A DNA stretch of 64,000 nucleotides from Cynocephalus volans (GCF_027409185.1 NC_084475.1:17194130-17258129), one strand, 5' to 3'. Positions 30,731-42,610 are shown, counted from the stretch's first letter. Notes: a model not told the origin generated them from the sequence alone. Numbers and translations: made by a program.

Positions 30731-31825
30731 AACAAAAACGTTTCAGTACCCCCCAAACTTGATACTCTTTGCAACGTTCTATACAAACAGTCTGCATATG
30801 CCATGAACACCTCCCTGGTGCACCTGCTTGTGATTGTGAGTTCTCTGAGCTGCTCTTGAATCTGGAAGTCTTGATGTTCTTACCATGAGCGGTTCTGCCC
30901 TAATTCTGTGTGAACTGATACAGATAATTGAAAGAAAAAGCTGATTGCAGCTTTAGAGAAGTCTAATCCAGGGGAGGCTCGTTTGAGCATTTCTTTTTGA
31001 CTGCATTGCGATCCACAGTTGCTCTTTTTTTTCCTTCCTTAAAATGTTGTCAGATATTCCCAATCTTCAATCTTTCTTGTTTACATTCTAAGTCCGTTTC
31101 ACTTTTTTTTTTTTTTTAGAAATTGGTTTAGTTCTCTCAATTTTACATTTTAAAAGGGATCTTTTGGGATAATTGTCCCATGAACTGAAAGTAAAATCTT
31201 GATGACTCATATTGTAGACACTGTAAGAGAACATATTGAAGAAAAAACAGATGTTTTTCTCTCCACTTTTTTTGTGGTTAGGACCATTCACACAAGGGAG
31301 GAGCACAGCACATGTTTCCAGCTGGCATGTTGAGTAAGGAGCCTGCTGAGTCCTGCCAGGCAGGGGCGGGGTGGGGGGAGGGCTGTGCAGGGGTGTAGGG
31401 GCTAGCTCTACTGCAGGTGGCTGGACCCAAAGTTACACTGTGTGCTCGATTCTGCAGGAAATGATTTGTTTTGCGTCCAGAGCTTGCTTTAGACTGAAGG
31501 ACATCACCTTGGCACCCACAAACCCTTTGACTCAGGAACCAATTTGGCCCATCCCATTGTTCTGCAGGATGAAGTGCCTTGTGTTTGGTAGGCAGTTAGG
31601 TTTCTTTCCTGAGGTCAGCTCTTTCCTTTTATTCCTTTCTGCATAATCATTCTTCAGCATAATCATGGGAACTCGTGAAAGGTGAGTAGCCCAGTGCAGG
31701 GCATGATTATTCATGTCTATTCATGCTAAACCCTTCCTGTGCTAGATACACTGGAGTACATTCAGACGGTGCCATCGTGCCCTTTGTCTACAGACTTGAC
31801 TATAAAAAGTGCTTAACTGTATAGC

Positions 31826-31853
31826 AGGCACTGTTCTAAGCACTTTACAAGTA

Positions 31854-31889
<36 letters not shown>

Positions 31890-32075
31890 TATTTTTTTTA
31901 AAGATGACCAGTAAGGAGATCTTAACCCTTGACTTGATGTTGTCAGCACCATGCTCTACCAACTAAGCTAACTGGCCAGCCTGGACCATTATTATACCCA
32001 TTTTATAGATGAGAAAATCTAGGCACACAGAGATCAAGTAATATACTTAAGATGGCAGATAATTAAACTTCAGAT
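31826..32075 (+). repeat. MIR split by (ATT)n and CYN monomer
   Basis: GCAGGCACTGTTCTAAGCAC and TTTACAAGTAATTATT open a MIR. (ATT)n follows at 31853-31893, then an antisense CYN monomer at about 31894-31983 (GATGACCAGTAAGGAGATCT ... CTAACTGGCCAGCC), and then MIR text resumes: CATTTTATAGATGAGAAAAT. Confidence 0.8.
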
Positions 32076-32187
32076 GGTCTGAAGCTGCATGCCAGCTGTG
32101 TGTGTCACAGGTGGCTGTCATCACAGTATGCCAGGATTGTCACAGCCAAGGCAATAGAAAGCCAACTTATTTTCCAGTTACTAGGGG

Positions 32188-32612
32188 GAGTGTGGCAGGC
32201 AGGATAAGGACCCCCCCCCACCCCCCCGCCCGCCCGCCAAATGTATCCATGTTCTAATCACCAGAACCTGTGCATATATTAGTTACATGGCAGGGGGAAA
32301 TTAGAGTTGCAGATAGAATTAAGACTGCTCATTGGCTGACCTTGAGATGAGGAGATTAACCTGTATTATCTGCATGGGCCCATTGGAATCTCAGGGTCCT
32401 TACAAGTGAAAGAGGAAGGCAGGAGGGCCAGGGGCAAGGAATGCAGACGGCCTCTAGAAGGTGGATGAGAAAGGGAAACAGACTCTCTCCTAGAGCCTCC
32501 AGAAGACCTTGCTGACATCTCAATTTTAGCCCATGAGGCCCATTGTGGACTCTGACCCCCGACACTGAAAGATAAGTTTGTGTTGTAATTTGCTACAGCA
32601 GCAATAGTAGAG
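32188..32612 (+). mobile_element. MaLR-type (MLT1-like) LTR, sense
   Basis: CAGAACCTGTGCATATATTA, GACCTTGAGATGAGGAGATT, GGGTCCTTACAAGTGAAAGA and AATTTGCTACAGCAGCAATA. A C-run at 32212-32233 disrupts the left part. Same group as 42757-43281. Confidence 0.7.
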
Positions 32613-32749
32613 AGAGATGGATTTTTAAGAAATCCTATCTGATGAAAATGTACTCTTCTTTCATGATTGCTGATGATAGAAGGAAGATGAGGGATGTTAT
32701 AATTTTCATTAAATTTCTCCATTCAGAAAATGTTGGTTGTTCCTAAATT

Positions 32750-33200
32750 CCTACCAGATCAAGCTCAAACTTCTTAGCCTGATATTGAACAGCTTCTAAA
32801 ACTTGTTCCTACCTTACCCTAACACTGCTAAACCATGCCTGCTCCATGCAACACCAAAACCTCAAGGCTGCAAAACCAAGCTAGTCTCCAAAACATACCC
32901 TTTTCTGTAGACAAGTCTATTTTATTTTTGCCTCATAAATACATTCTACCTACTCCAGCATCTCTGACTTTGCTCATATTGTTTCTTTGTGGAATGACCC
33001 ATCTTTCCCCTTCCTTCTATCCAAATCCTCTTTATCTTTCAGGGCCTGCCACAAGCCGTACCTCCCTGTGAATCCTTTCCTGACCACAACAGGTCCCTGA
33101 CTTTACTGAAGTTCCTATAGGCTGTATCTTGTCTTGTGTTGCTTCCTTTTTCCCATGCATTTTCTTTGTTCTCACAACTAGATTAACCCCTGGGGGGGAA
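32750..33200 (+). repeat. L2-like fragment
   Basis: Pattern CTTTCAGGGCCTGCCACAAG then TGAATCCTTTCCTGACCACA resembles the L2 3' portion. Diverged. Confidence 0.5.
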
Positions 33201-33261
33201 AGACTATTGTTTTATACGTATCCTCTACATTGACTACACTGATGATCTTTTTGACCTCCAC

Positions 33262-34015
33262 ACTTCCAACACCAAATGTGTGGGTTGTCCCCCCCCCACA
33301 CCAGCCAATTCAATACCAGCTGGGTGTCCAACAATTTAGCTTGACGCTAACTACCCGAAGGTAGTTAGTTTAAGTAAGGGTTAAGTAAGGGTTCCGTCCC
33401 ACTGGGCTGCCCCATGTCAGATGCCAGTCATGAGTCTGAATCATCCATACTTCTGACTGACCAGCTATAAAATTGGGGGGTTCCCAGAACCCTCAACTCA
33501 TGTTTGATAATTTTCTGGAATGGCTCACAGAACTCAGGAAAACAATTTGCTTACTATTACCAGTTTATTATAGAGGATACAGTGCGGGAACAGCCAAGTG
33601 GAAGAGATGCAGAGGGCGAGGTCTGGGGTGGTGGGTGTGGAGCCTCCGTGCCCTCCCCGGCGTGCCTCCTTCCCAGCACCTTCACGTGTTCACAAACTCG
33701 AAGGTCATCGAATTTCCTTGTTCAAGAGTTTTTACACAGCTCAGTGTTTACTCTCTTCCCACCTCCTTGCAGGAAGTTGGTGGGTGGGGCTGAAAGTTCC
33801 AACCCTCAAATAAATCACCTGGTCTTTCCGGTGACCAGCCTGTCCTGAGGCTATCTAGGGGCCCTGTGATAAGTCACCTCATGAACATAAACTCAGCTGT
33901 GATCAAAAGGGGCTCTTTATAAATAACTAAAGACACTCCTATCACTCAGGAAATTCCAAGGGTTTTAGGAGCTCTGTGCCACCAGGGACAAAGACAATAT
34001 ATACTTATGTCACAA
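33262..34015 (-). mobile_element. ERVL-type LTR copy 2
   Basis: Same family as 16197-16910 and 35599-36598: GGTGTCCAACAATTTAGCTT, CTCACAGAACTCAGGAAAAC, AAAGTTCCAACCCTCAAATA and GAAATTCCAAGGGTTTTAGG. TTTATTATAG complements a poly(A) signal, supporting minus orientation. Boundaries are approximate. Confidence 0.65.
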
Positions 34016-34019
34016 CAAG

Positions 34020-35129
34020 GTCTGAGCTATATAGCTCTGAGGTGACTCCCAGTAAGTAGTTAGCAACTGATGAGCTCTGGCTCTATTATGATTTTGAAAA
34101 TATAGAAAAGTAATAGATTCAGATTGGAAGCTCTAGAATCATGAAGCGTAGACATGAAAGGAACCTTGAACATTTAAAACTTAGAATACTCTTCTGGAAT
34201 ATAAAAGCCTTCATAGTTCACAGTTATAGCACAGAACCATACATCTATGTCCTAAATGCTGTATCTCCACCCCCAACCCTGCCCAAAGCTTAAAGGTCAT
34301 CAAGATCTTCTGTTGGGGAACAAAACTCCAGTGTGTTTTCTTACCTGATCAGATGCATCATCTCATACCCCTTCTCCCCATGATTTCTCCTACCTTCTTG
34401 CTGTTCCAGCCACTCCTGTAGGCTTAAATTTTCTTGTTTTATCTTTTTACTAAGTATCTAGCTAAAAGGATTTTCTCGGACCTAAAGGACTAAAGTGGTA
34501 TCAAGTGGTATCCTTAAAGGAGATAAAAAGTCCAGAAGCTGGCTTAAGTGTCCAGTAAGAAATCACTTATTCTGGCAGAGAGAGGGAAGAATTGCCTTGG
34601 TAAGGGTCACCTAGGAATTCTCTTCGATTAAACAGCCTTCTACCTTGTGCTGTGGTCTCTCTGTGTTACATGGGCTGTTCATCTGTGGGTAATAGCCAAC
34701 TCGCAATGGACTGTTGCTGCTATTAATCTTTTTTTAAAGAAAGAAAATGATGCCCATAATAACCTGTTTGAAAAAACTCCTTTGTGGCCCATCATTATTT
34801 ATTCTGGCTGCAGAACCATGAGTGCAGTGTATAGCTGTACGTAAACCTTTCTTACTGCTACAGAACGGATTGACTGCAGTGAAATAACCTGAGGCGTGTT
34901 TCTGTGTTTCATTGTGGAAGGTATACTTAGAATTTCCTGTATTTATCCCTCTATAAATACCATACCCATCACAAACGTATGGTAGGTGAGAGGCACTGTA
35001 ATGACTCTGCAAAGACCAATGCTGGTTTAAATTTAGTAGTGAGCAAGAATAAATAAGTGAATATTGCAACTTCCAACATTAAATACATTCAACATTAATG
35101 CAAGTTAACCTCAAAAGGAGAAGGAGAAT
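34020..35129 (+). other. Intergenic, no clear feature
   Basis: About 1.1 kb without a recognised gene or repeat, AT-rich. Short ORFs present have no family resemblance. Confidence 0.5.
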
Positions 35130-36146
35130 TAATTAGACACCTTAGGTGAAATAGACAAATTCCTAGAAAGACACAACCTAACTCAAGAAGAAATAGGAAC
35201 TCTGACTCGATCTATAACGAGTGAAGACATTTAAACAGTAATTAAAAATATTCCTACAAAGAAAACTCTAGGGCCCGATGGCTTCACTGGTGAATTTTAT
35301 CAAGTATTTAGAGAAGGGATAGTACTTATCCTTCACATATTCTTTTCAGAAAAGGGAGGAGGGGGGAAACACTTTCCAACTCAGCCCATGAGGCCAGTGT
35401 GACCCTGATACAAAGCCAAAGATATCACAAGAAAGGAAAACTACAGACAAATATCCCTCATGAACACAGAGGCCAAAATATTAGCAAACTTAATAAAGAC
35501 AAAACAAACATATAAAAAGGATTAATACACCATGACCATGTTGGATTTATCCCAGGAATGCAAGATGGGTTAAACATCCAAACATCAATTAATATAATTG
35601 CATCATTTTCCAACACCAATAATTGTCCAACACCAACTGAGTGTCCTACAATTCAATTAAATTCTGACACTAATTACCCAAGATTAGCATAGACCCAAGT
35701 TGAAGGATCAGTCCCACAAGACTGCCCCCACTTCAGATGCCAGTCACAAGTCTGGCATAGTTGATAGTTTGCTAGAACAACTCACAGAACTCAGGAAGGC
35801 ACTACTAATACAGATTTCTTATAATGGATATAACTCAGGGGCTGGTCGGTTAGCTCAGGTGGTGGGAGGGCAGCATCCCAGTACATAGATGTGTTCACCA
35901 ATCCAGATGCTTCCTGAGCCTCATTGTTCAAGGGTTTTATCAAGATTTTATTAAATCAATGATTGATTAAATCACTGGCCATTGGTGATTGAACTCAGTC
36001 TCCTGTTTCTCTCCCCTCCCTGAGGTGAAGGATCTGAGGCTGAAGTTCCAGCCCTGTAATCATGTAGTTGGTTCCTCTGGCAACCAGCTGCCATCTTGAA
36101 GTTTTCTAAAGACCCACCAAGGCTCATCTTATTAGCATATACAGTC

Positions 36147-36296
36147 ATGCATTGCTTAATGATGGGGACACGTTCTGAGAAACATGTTGTTAGGAGATTT
36201 TGTCATTGTGAGAACATCATAGAGTGTACTTATGCAAACCTGGATGATGTAGGCATTATAATCTTATGGGACCACCATTGTGTGTGACACGTGACT
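36147..36296 (+). mobile_element. Short Tigger-like DNA transposon
   Basis: CAGTCATGCATTGCTTAATG, GACACGTTCTGAGAAACATG, GAACATCATAGAGTGTACTT and TCTTATGGGACCACCATTGT are typical of a pogo/Tigger-class non-autonomous element. TA precedes it; the right terminal repeat is degraded (ACACGTGACTA). Confidence 0.72.
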
Positions 36297-36405
36297 ACTC
36301 AGGTATGCTTGAGAGGGGCTCATTATGAATAACAAAAGACTTACGTCACTCATGAAATTCCTGGGGTTTTACGAGCCAGAACAAAGACCAAATATATATT
36401 TTCTT

Positions 36406-36574
36406 TCTTTTTTTGTTTTAAAGATGACTGGTAAGGGGATCTTAACCCTTGACTTTGTGTTGTCAGCACCATGCTCACCCAGTGAGCTAATCGGCCGTCC
36501 CTATATGGGATCCAAACCCGTGGCCTTGTTGTTATCAGCACCACATTCTCCTGAGTGAGCCATGGACTGGCCCT
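36406..36574 (-). mobile_element. CYN dimer SINE nested in LTR, 16-bp TSD
   Basis: GATGACTGGTAAGGGGATCT ... CCATGGACTGGCCCT. Duplications AAATATATATTTTCTT (36390-36405) and AAATATATGTTTTCTT (36575-36590), one mismatch. Confidence 0.92.
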
Positions 36575-37511
36575 AAATATATGTTTTCTTATACCACAGT
36601 TAATACACCATATTAATAGAATAAAAGACAAAAATTACATGATCATTTCACAAGATGCAGAAAAAGCACTTGACAAAATGCAACATCCATTCATGATGAG
36701 AAATAAAAGATAAACACCTCTCAACAAAGTAGGAATAGAGAACTTCAACCTAATAGGGGCATCTATTAGGTTAACATCATGCTTAAGGTGAAAGACTGAA
36801 TACTTTTTCCCTAAGATCAGAAGCAAGGCAAGATAGACACTTTTACCACTTTTTTCTTAGGACCAAAAAGGCAGCACCTGGATTGCAAAAGAAATAAGAC
36901 TGTTAATTGCAGGTGACATAATCTTGTATGTAAATAATCCTAAGAATCCACACACAAAAAAACCTCCTAGAACTAATGAGTTCGGCATTTCTTGTATTTT
37001 GAAAACTACAAAACATTGCTGAGAGAAATTAAAGAAGATCTAAATAAAGAAGATCTAAAGAGACATTTCATGTTCATGGGTTGGAAGACTCAATATTGTC
37101 AAGATGGCAATTCTTACCACATTTATCTATAAATTCAAGGCAATCCCAGCAGGATATTTTTTGGAGAAATTGACAAATTGACCTTCCAATTTACAGGAAA
37201 ATCCAAAGGACCTGGAATAGGCAAAACAATTTTGAAAAAGAACAAGTTTGGAGGACTCATTTTTTATTCTAAAACTTACTATGAAAGCACAATAATTTAC
37301 ACAGTGCAGTGTTGACACAAGGATAGATCAATGGAAAAGAATTGAGAATCCAGAAATTCTTACATTTACGGTCAATTAATTTTTGGCAAAGGTGCCAAGA
37401 TAATTCAAAGGGGGAAAGGATAGTGTTTTCAACAAATGGTGCTAGGACAATTGGAAATCCACATGCCAAAGAAAAGAACTTAGACTCACACCATACATTA
37501 AAATTAAAGCA

Positions 37512-37604
37512 GGCTGGCAGGTTAGCTCAGTTGGTTAGAGTGTGGTGTTATAACACCAAAGTCAAGGGTTCGGATCCTGTACCATCCAGCTGCCAAGAAA
37601 AAAA
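37512..37604 (+). mobile_element. CYN SINE monomer, sense, 11-bp TSD
   Basis: GGCTGGCAGGTTAGCTCAGT (A box), TGGTTAGAGTGTGGTGTTAT, AAGGGTTCGGATCCTG (B box) and a poly(A) tail. AAATTAAAGCA flanks it at 37501-37511 and 37605-37615. It resembles tRNA-Ile, but the acceptor stem and tail mark it as a SINE. Confidence 0.92.
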
Positions 37605-37812
37605 AAATTAAAGCAAAATGGATCATAGACCTAATGGCAAGAGCTAAAACCATAAAATTGCTAGGTGAAAACATTGGAAGAAATCTTCATGGGCTTGGCT
37701 AAGAGTTCTGAGATATGACACCAAGAGCACAATGCAAAAAATTGATAAATTGGACTTGATCAAAATTTAAAAATTTTGTGCTTTAAGAGATAACATTCAA
37801 GAGTATGTATGA

Positions 37813-37854
37813 TGTTATAATTAGCTCAAGGATTTGGATACCCGTACTGGCCAG

Positions 37855-37897
<43 letters not shown>

Positions 37898-37909
37898 GTA
37901 CTGGCCAGC

Positions 37910-37954
<45 letters not shown>

Positions 37955-37966
37955 CGTACTGGCCAG

Positions 37967-38028
<62 letters not shown>

Positions 38029-38109
38029 CGTACTGGCCAGCCATACACACACACACACACCCCGTACTGGCCAGCCATACACACACACACACTCCCCGTA
38101 CTGGCCAGC

Positions 38110-38150
<41 letters not shown>

Positions 38151-38225
38151 ACACACACACACCCTGTACTGGCCAGCCACACACACACACCCCTCGTACT
38201 GGCCAGCCATACACACACACACAAA
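37813..38225 (+). repeat. Compound (AC)n / tRNA-Ile-end minisatellite
   Basis: A degraded CYN head (AATTAGCTCAAGGATTTGGA) is followed by eight copies of CCGTACTGGCCAGCCA or close variants. Each copy is followed by CAC/TAC and an (AC)n tract of varied length, at about 37842, 37897, 37953, 38027, 38062, 38096, 38163 and 38194. The 16-base unit equals the 3' end of the tRNA-Ile-like SINE. L1 flanks show a near duplication (AAGAGATAACATTCA / AAGAGAACATCCA). The long Cys-Val and Thr-His ORFs here are artefacts. Confidence 0.93.
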
Positions 38226-38682
38226 GAGAACATCCATAAAATGAAAAGAGAAGCCACGGACCAGGAGAAAATATTTGCAAATTATGTATCAGATTAAAAA
38301 ACCACTTGTATGCAGAATATATAGAGAACACTTACAACTCATTAATAATAAGAAAACCCAATTAAAAAATGGGCAAACAATTTGATTTCACCAAAGAAGA
38401 TACATGAATGGCTAATAGACACATGAAAAGATGCTCAAATTAAAACCACCATGAGATACCACTACCCACTAGAATTACTATAATAAAAAAGGTAGAAAAT
38501 AAGAAGTGTTGGTGAAGATTTGAGAAACTAGAACCCTTAAATATTGCTGGTGGGACTGTAAAATGGTACATCCACTTTACAAGAGAATTTGGCAGTTTCT
38601 CAAAATGTTAATCATAAACTTACCATATGACTCAGCCCTTCTAGGAATTTACCCACATTGTAAATTTGAATGTCCATGGCAG

Positions 38683-38908
38683 TGTAGGAGCTGAAAGGGG
38701 GTGATCACTTTCCTCTCCATCATAAAGGGTCACAGTTGACACCCCTGTAACAAAAGACAGGTTAATAACAGAAAAACATAACAAATTTATTAATGTGCAC
38801 GAGAGCCATACAAAACAATCAGAGGTCAGAGAGAGACCTGGAGGCTGCTTATTTAGTCCAGCATGTCAAAGCGCCTTATTTTGGAGTATCATTTTCTGAG
38901 CCCCAACA
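38683..38908 (-). mobile_element. Short solo LTR in L1, 4-bp TSD
   Basis: TGTAGGAGCTGAAAGGGGGT ... CTGAGCCCCAACA, with GCAG at 38679-38682 and 38909-38912. On the minus strand it begins TGTTGGGGCTCAG and contains AATAAA. L1 text is continuous across the insert. 226 bp, class I-like by its 4-bp duplication. Confidence 0.85.
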
Positions 38909-39113
38909 GCAGCGTTATTTATAATAGCTAGGAACAGTTGACATGCCATCATCAGATGAATGGATAAACAAAAGTGGTCTATCCATACAATGGAATACTG
39001 CTAGTCAGCAATAAAAAAAACCTGATCACACGCTACAACATGGATGAACCTCAAAATGTAAAGGAAGCCAGACACAAAAGACTACATGTTTTATGATTCC
39101 ATGTGCATGAAAT

Positions 39114-39547
39114 CGAGGCAGGACAGAAGAGGGACTTGCTCTAGGGAGGCTGCACTAGCTAACACCTGCTAGCAGCAGCTAAATCACGCTATTGATCAAC
39201 CCACCCTCCTTCAGAACCCTGTGGTTTTCTGAGCAGAAAACAAAACCACAAGCACCCAAAATCCCTTTTCCTAGAGTAGAGTTTACACTTGGAAGAACAC
39301 CTAAAGCCTCCTTTTTCTCCCCCTTTTTCTTGAATATTCCTGCCCTTAGTTAAGATAGAGAAACACCCCCATCCCAGAACAACATATAAACTCTTCCCTA
39401 AGAGTTCACAGGGCGCTCCTCTCTAGCAAGGAGGTCCATCCTTCTGCGTGTACTTTCACTTTGCAATAAACTTTGAGTGTAAATGAATCTGCCACGTGAG
39501 CTTGAAGTTATTGTGGGTTCCTGATGAGATTCTTCCCTTGGGAAATC
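39114..39547 (+). mobile_element. Class I-like solo LTR in L1
   Basis: GAGGCAGGACAGAAGAGGGA at left, a TATA-like ACATATAAACTCTTCC, AATAAA in TTGCAATAAACTTTGAG and CTGCATCTCCGACATC at right. L1 text (GAAAT / TGTCCAGAAAAGTC) brackets it. Exact ends are uncertain. Confidence 0.75.
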
Positions 39548-39810
39548 CAAGGACCTGCATCTCCGACATCAATTTGTCCAGAAAAGTCACACTTACAAGA
39601 ACAGAAAGCACGGAAAGCAGATTAGTAGTCACCTAGGAGTGGGAACAGGGATTAACTCAAAAGGGTACAAGGAAACTATTTGGAGTGATGAAAATATTCT
39701 AAAAATGGATTGTGGTAATGGTTGCACAACTCTAAGTTTTCTAAGGAATCACTGAATTACACACATATAATGAGTGAATGGTATATCAGTTTTTCAAAAG
39801 GAGATAGTTT

Positions 39811-41020
39811 AGCTACTTCTTTGCAGATATTGTTAGATACTTTAGATGCTTTCGTGACTGCCTCTGATAGATTGTTCCACACAAGGACTTATCTGTCCTT
39901 TTTGTTAGAATGATTATGGGAAATGGAATTCAGGGCAGCAAGAGACGATCTATTGTGCAGAACACAGTGGGGAGTGGGTGAACACATTTTCTGTATTGAT
40001 GGAACTCATGCCAGGTCATTAAGTATTTATCTATGAATACAAATATGGCTTATTTTCAAGATATTGGGTCTCTCCAGCCTCTGCTTATAGCTCTAGGCTT
40101 GTTTTCCTTTCTTTGGCCATTTTAAACCCAGGCCTGTAAACATGCATCAATTCCTAATCCAAACCACGAGTAACTTGGGGCAAGTGTGAGCCTCAGCTCC
40201 GACTGGTTGTTGTACTGATATTGGTCATGAAGGATAGGAAGGCGTTGCTTACGTTTCAGTGTGAGCACCACACATGCGCAGGCTAGGCTTAGCAGGGCTT
40301 GGGTTTTGACTAGGTAAGCTATGAGGAATGTACCCACTTACTTTGGCATGGTATTTCATCCTTTCTAAAGCACATATTTTACCCCCAAATGCAAAGAGCA
40401 AGTCTTATTCCTGTTATTGCTTGAAAACGTGATTTGGAGAGGTTAATTATATGCCCATATCAAGACTGAGTCAGCCAAATTGCAGTGAGGACTCAGGCCA
40501 GCTTGGTCAAGTTCAGATTTGGGTTGTATCTTCTCCCTGGAGTTCTGTGTTGGTCAGGCCCTGAGGCCATTTCTGTTGCCAGTGCTTTTGAATGAAAATA
40601 ATTCTCCTCCTGCAGCGCTACTTGGTAGAATAAAACATGACATTTATATAACCTGACTTTTAGAGCCCTTCCAAGTACATTCTTACTTGAGCCTTCCAAG
40701 AACTCAGCGCAAGAATCAGGAGATGGATTAGTATCCTTATGTGAAGCCTCAGGGACGGAGCTCAGAGCGATGGGGACTTGCCTCAGAGGGGCAGGTAGGT
40801 GGCACAGCCAGCTCCAGAGCAGGGTTCTTTGCACTGTGCTTGGTCTGGTTGCCTCTCAACAGAGCCTTTGCCTAGGTGCTTTAAATTGTCAGATTGACTA
40901 GATTTTAGACGTTGAATTCAGCATATGATATATTTTTTCTTTGATCCTGTCTAAGCAGATTTAGTGACTGAAGCACATTGGAGAAGCTTGTCAAAGCATC
41001 ACATTATCAGGGTGTGGGGA
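39811..41020 (+). other. Intergenic; MIR relic at 40640-40830
   Basis: Mostly unique. A diverged MIR-like stretch is visible (TTACTTGAGCCTTCCAAGAA ... CTTGCCTCAGAGGGGCAGGT). No gene supported. Confidence 0.5.
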
Positions 41021-41023
41021 GTA

Positions 41024-41153
41024 TGAGGGTCCTTCAAAAGTTCATGGAAAGATTCATATTCTCTCTCTCCCTCTTTTTTTTTTTTGGCAGCTTGCCAGTA
41101 TGGTATATTATCTTTTAATTCTATTTTTCCACAAACTTTTTGAAGTGCCCTCA
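41024..41153. mobile_element. Palindromic mariner-like MITE copy 3 with CYN scrap
   Basis: TGAGGGTCCTTCAAAAGTTC ... ACAAACTTTTTGAAGTGCCC, TA at 41022-41023 and 41154-41155. About 48 extra bases in the centre contain oligo-T plus GGCAGCTTGCCAGTATGG, a 5'-truncated CYN monomer inserted in the MITE. Confidence 0.82.
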
Positions 41154-41968
41154 TATATCACCATATACCCCCTTTGTTGAAGGTCTTGTAGAGTTAAGGG
41201 TTGATGTTACCAAATGTGGAGAGTGGGTAAGGATGGTTTTGGAAGGCCTCAGGAAGGAGTAAATTGTTTACACTTCCCAGTGCACTTGAAATTAAAGCGA
41301 GGAGCTGAGATGTTATGTAGGGAAGTAGGCCTGCAGGTCCTGGTGTTTGCTGATTCAGTCTTGTCTGTCTCTGTCTCTGAAATTATGCTCTTCTGTGCAT
41401 ATTTTTTACTGCTTGTCTCTCTATGTTATTGGAACCTGCAAGGTATCCATGGTAAAGCCAATTTACACCCAGTCGAGCCTGCGCGTATTAACACTTATGC
41501 TTGAAAATGGGAAAAATGACAAAGCCTGCTGAAGAAAGGTCTCAGCGCACTCTTTGCAGTGTCGCTGGGAGTGAAGAGATGAAAAATGACCTTGGGGTGC
41601 TGCAGAGTGAATCTCATTTCATGCAAGAAAAATGAGATTAAAAATATTTCAAGGCAATAAAGTACCTTCAAGTGCCTGTGCTAGGCGAATAAAGCAGCAG
41701 TCACAGGTCCTGGGGAGGGGGAAGCAGTAGGATGGAGCAGGGGCTGTGCAGGGGGACACAAGTACTGGGTCATTCATAGCTGCCTAAGAAGGGAGAGGTG
41801 GGAGTCGCAGAGTCAGTATGTCTTCTGGGGAGAGTATCTGCCTCTGGGAGTCGTTGGGCACCTGTGCCATCCCTGACACTGTAGTTTTCAGTCTTTTTTA
41901 TTCTGCAAGAGCAGTGGAACTTCTTGTTTCCCTCTTCTGTGGCCAAGAACCTTGCTCTTTGACATACT

Positions 41969-42349
41969 TGCTGTGGATGGAATGGCCCCCATCGTGACAG
42001 TGCTAAGAGGGTGGGAAATCTGATTATGGTGTTTGAAAGGTGGGGCCTTTAAGAGGTGATTAGATTGTGAGGACTGTACCTGATTGATGCATTCATGGAG
42101 TAATGGGTGTGGTTCTGATGGCTTTATAGGGAGAGTGGGTGAGAAGGTAGCTCTTGCTCTGGTCATTCTCACCATGTGATATCATGGGAATCTGTAGAGA
42201 GCCACCGCCCAGAAGAAGGCCCTCACCAGATGTGCCCCCGGGACCATGAACTTCCCAGCCTCCAAAACTGTAAGAAATAAATTTCGTTTCTTTATAAATT
42301 ACCCAATTTCAGATATTCTGTTATTAGCAACAGAAACAAACTAAATACA
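41969..42349 (+). mobile_element. MST-type MaLR LTR, sense
   Basis: TGCTGTGGATGGAATGGCCC, GTGGGGCCTTTAAGAGGTGA, CCAGCCTCCAAAACTGTAAG and AATAAATTTCGTTTC. No convincing duplication was found. Confidence 0.78.
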
Positions 42350-42373
42350 ATATCCCTCTCTAGAATTCTACAG

Positions 42374-42610
42374 CAGGTTTCTCAGCCTGTCACCTTTGAC
42401 ATTTAGGGCTGGATCATTCTTTGTGGTAGGGTAGAGGGGCTGGGCAAGGTTGTCCTGTGCATTGCAGAGTGTTGAACAGCATCTCTGGCCTCTACCACTC
42501 AATGCCAGGAGCACCTCCTCATGCAGTTACGACAACCCGAAATGTCTCCAGATATTGTTAAATGTCTCCTGGGGAGCAAAATCGTCTCCCCCTCCCATTG
42601 AGAACCACTG
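42374..42610 (-). mobile_element. MER5A-like hAT element
   Basis: Right end CCATTGAGAACCACTG is the complement of the hAT terminus, left end CAGGTTTCTCAGCCTG. Body includes GTCCTGTGCATTGCAGAGTG and GTCTCCAGATATTGTTAAAT. Flanking octamers TTCTACAG and TTCTAGGA partly match. Confidence 0.85.

Larger units (their letters stand above)
35599..36598 (-). mobile_element. ERVL-type LTR copy 3, inserted in L1
   Basis: TG...CA bounded LTR (right end ATACCACA) interrupting L1 ORF2. It holds two later insertions: a Tigger-like DNA element (about 36147-36296) and a CYN dimer (36406-36574). L1 text stops before and resumes after it. Confidence 0.7.
35130..39810 (+). repeat. Sense L1 ORF2-to-3' region, much interrupted
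   Basis: L1 pieces lie at 35130-35598, 36599-37510, 37616-37812, 38226-38682, 38909-39113 and 39548-39810. Wording includes TCTAGGGCCCGATGGCTTCA, TTTATCCCAGGAATGCAAGA, GAGATACCACTACCCACTAG and ATGGTTGCACAACTCTAAG. Frames are broken throughout. Between the pieces lie an ERVL LTR, a CYN monomer, the AC/tRNA-like minisatellite and two class I-like solo LTRs. Confidence 0.85.

Noticed and set aside
37512..37590. Apparent tRNA-Ile gene
   Set aside because: A and B boxes are present, but there is no proper acceptor pairing, and a poly(A) tail and L1-type target duplication show a SINE monomer.
37842..38220. Regularly spaced 16-bp repeat resembling a CRISPR array
   Set aside because: Spacers are (AC)n of unequal length, the unit is a SINE end, and the genome is mammalian.
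37783..38331. ORFs of 107-182 codons in four frames, rich in Cys-Val or Thr-His
   Set aside because: They are translations of the (AC)n/tRNA-end minisatellite and are open only because the repeat lacks stops.
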